Shown here piece by piece: positions 5,074 to 5,404 of a stretch of DNA of 5,404 bases. The position numbers and the translations under genes are program-made. Each line of letters starts with the position of its first letter. The stretch's first letter is position 1. Source of the DNA: Planctomycetota bacterium (lineage in GTDB: Bacteria > Planctomycetota > PUPC01). The notes below the pieces were generated by a model that made no database searches, was not told where the DNA came from, and was given only the letters and a program-made list of their open reading frames with translations. Location: assembly GCA_003559755.1 (NCBI GenBank), contig PWKM01000290.1, forward strand, positions 1-5,404, given 5' to 3'.

Positions 5074-5236
5074 TCATCATCGGTTTTGCTGAATACCGTG
5101 TTGGGTGTCGTCGGCCGGCGCTCGTGTGGGCGTGCGGTTCGGGCACCTCATAACTACGCGATCGAGGGTGCGGCCCGGCGGCCATCGACGGGCGTCGAGG
5201 CCTATCATCCCGATCGTGCATTATTGGAGTCGGGAT
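5074..5236 (+). other. Long presumed leader of the lipoprotein gene
   Basis: No coding frame with a usable ribosome-binding site was found here. The stretch holds a near-perfect inverted repeat TCGACG-gg-CGTCGA at 5185-5198 (a 5-bp stem with a 4-base loop if folded), a GGCC-cggc-GGCC stem at 5172-5183, a weak GTGC/GCAC stem around 5133-5147, and no T-run terminator. It could be an untranslated leader with regulatory folding, or contain a small RNA. I recognise no known RNA family in it. Confidence 0.35.
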
Positions 5237-5404
5237 ATGAGGAAAGTGGCTATGCTGGCCGTGGTGGCCCTGCTCGGGTTCGCATTGACGGGCTGCGGGA
5301 GTTCGGTGGACTCGCAGGAGCGGGTGGTGAATGACATGATGGATGCGGTCAGGGACCTCAACGCCGAGTTGAGCCAGATCGAGACCGCAGAGGACCCCAA
5401 CGCG
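5237..5404 (+). CDS. Lipoprotein, N-terminal part, cut by the window edge
   Basis: Fifty-six codons are visible and the frame is open at the right edge. The N terminus is a clear lipoprotein signal peptide: positive MRK, hydrophobic core at residues 4-17, and a lipobox LTGC ending at C20 (codon 5294-5296). Cleavage before C20 and lipid attachment are expected. The residues after the cysteine are GSS rather than Asp, which by the E. coli Lol rule would favour the outer membrane. The visible mature part (residues 20-56) is polar and acidic, with helix-forming stretches around 27-52 and no recognisable domain. The ATG at 5237 is chosen because GGAG (5226-5229) lies seven bases upstream; M6 is a weaker alternative. 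It is transcribed in the same direction as the dehydrogenase but 240 bases away, behind its own promoter candidate. Its function is unknown. Confidence 0.85.
   Translation, partial: MRKVAMLAVVALLGFALTGCGSSVDSQERVVNDMMDAVRDLNAELSQIETAEDPNA

Noticed and set aside
5133..5150. A tRNA T-arm-like GTGC-ggttcgg-GCAC stretch
   Set aside because: The stem has four pairs, the loop lacks the usual T-loop pattern, and no acceptor, D or anticodon arm can be found around it.
5024..5221. A 65-codon minus-strand frame in the intergenic region after the dehydrogenase
   Set aside because: It has no ribosome-binding site, lies over the hairpin and promoter elements of the plus strand, and its basic, His/Pro/Arg-rich translation resembles nothing I know.
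2269..5334. A 1021-codon plus-strand frame overlapping the dehydrogenase, the intergenic region and the lipoprotein gene
   Set aside because: The translation is rich in Arg, Pro, Gly and Ala and has no domain signature. It runs through a hairpin and a promoter and overlaps a lipoprotein gene with a clear signal peptide. No ribosome-binding site supports it, nor the GTG at 5098 in the same frame.

Overview
The window is G+C-rich, roughly two thirds G+C by eye, with strongly G/C-biased third codon positions. It reads as a bacterial chromosome segment. A lipoprotein signal peptide at the right end suggests a diderm (Gram-negative-type) cell. The protein flavour would fit a Planctomycetota/Phycisphaerae-like or similar high-GC environmental lineage, but that is only an impression, since there is no rRNA or marker gene here. 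I see no mobile element, CRISPR array, tRNA, rRNA or phage gene.

Layout: bases 1-198 hold no convincing gene; they contain a small AT-rich promoter-like patch and a short direct repeat. On the minus strand follow an OmpR/PhoB-type response regulator (199-882) and, upstream of it in the same direction, a stand-alone homocysteine S-methyltransferase resembling the N-terminal module of MetH (971-1945, functional start possibly at 1846). A divergent intergenic region (about 1850-2095) carries one good sigma70-like promoter for each direction. On the plus strand, 2096-4996 encodes a large fused FAD-linked D-2-hydroxyacid dehydrogenase with two [4Fe-4S] motifs and a C-terminal CCG (HdrB/GlpC-like) domain. 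Overlapping GC-rich hairpins directly follow its stop codon. After a 240-base intergenic stretch with a perfect TATAAT box, a lipoprotein gene begins at 5237 and runs off the right edge.

How the genes work together: the dehydrogenase probably oxidises a D-2-hydroxyacid (D-lactate, D-2-hydroxyglutarate or glycolate type) at FAD and passes electrons through its own Fe-S centres to a respiratory carrier. The methyltransferase probably makes methionine from homocysteine using a methyl donor that cannot be named from this window; no cobalamin-binding or folate module is present. The response regulator has no visible histidine kinase partner. These look like three ordinary, loosely linked functions, and I found no evidence for a dedicated new system. 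The points most worth a second look are the two missing metal-ligand positions in the dehydrogenase active site, the conflict between promoter, ribosome-binding site and start codon in both divergent genes, and the long leader before the lipoprotein gene.
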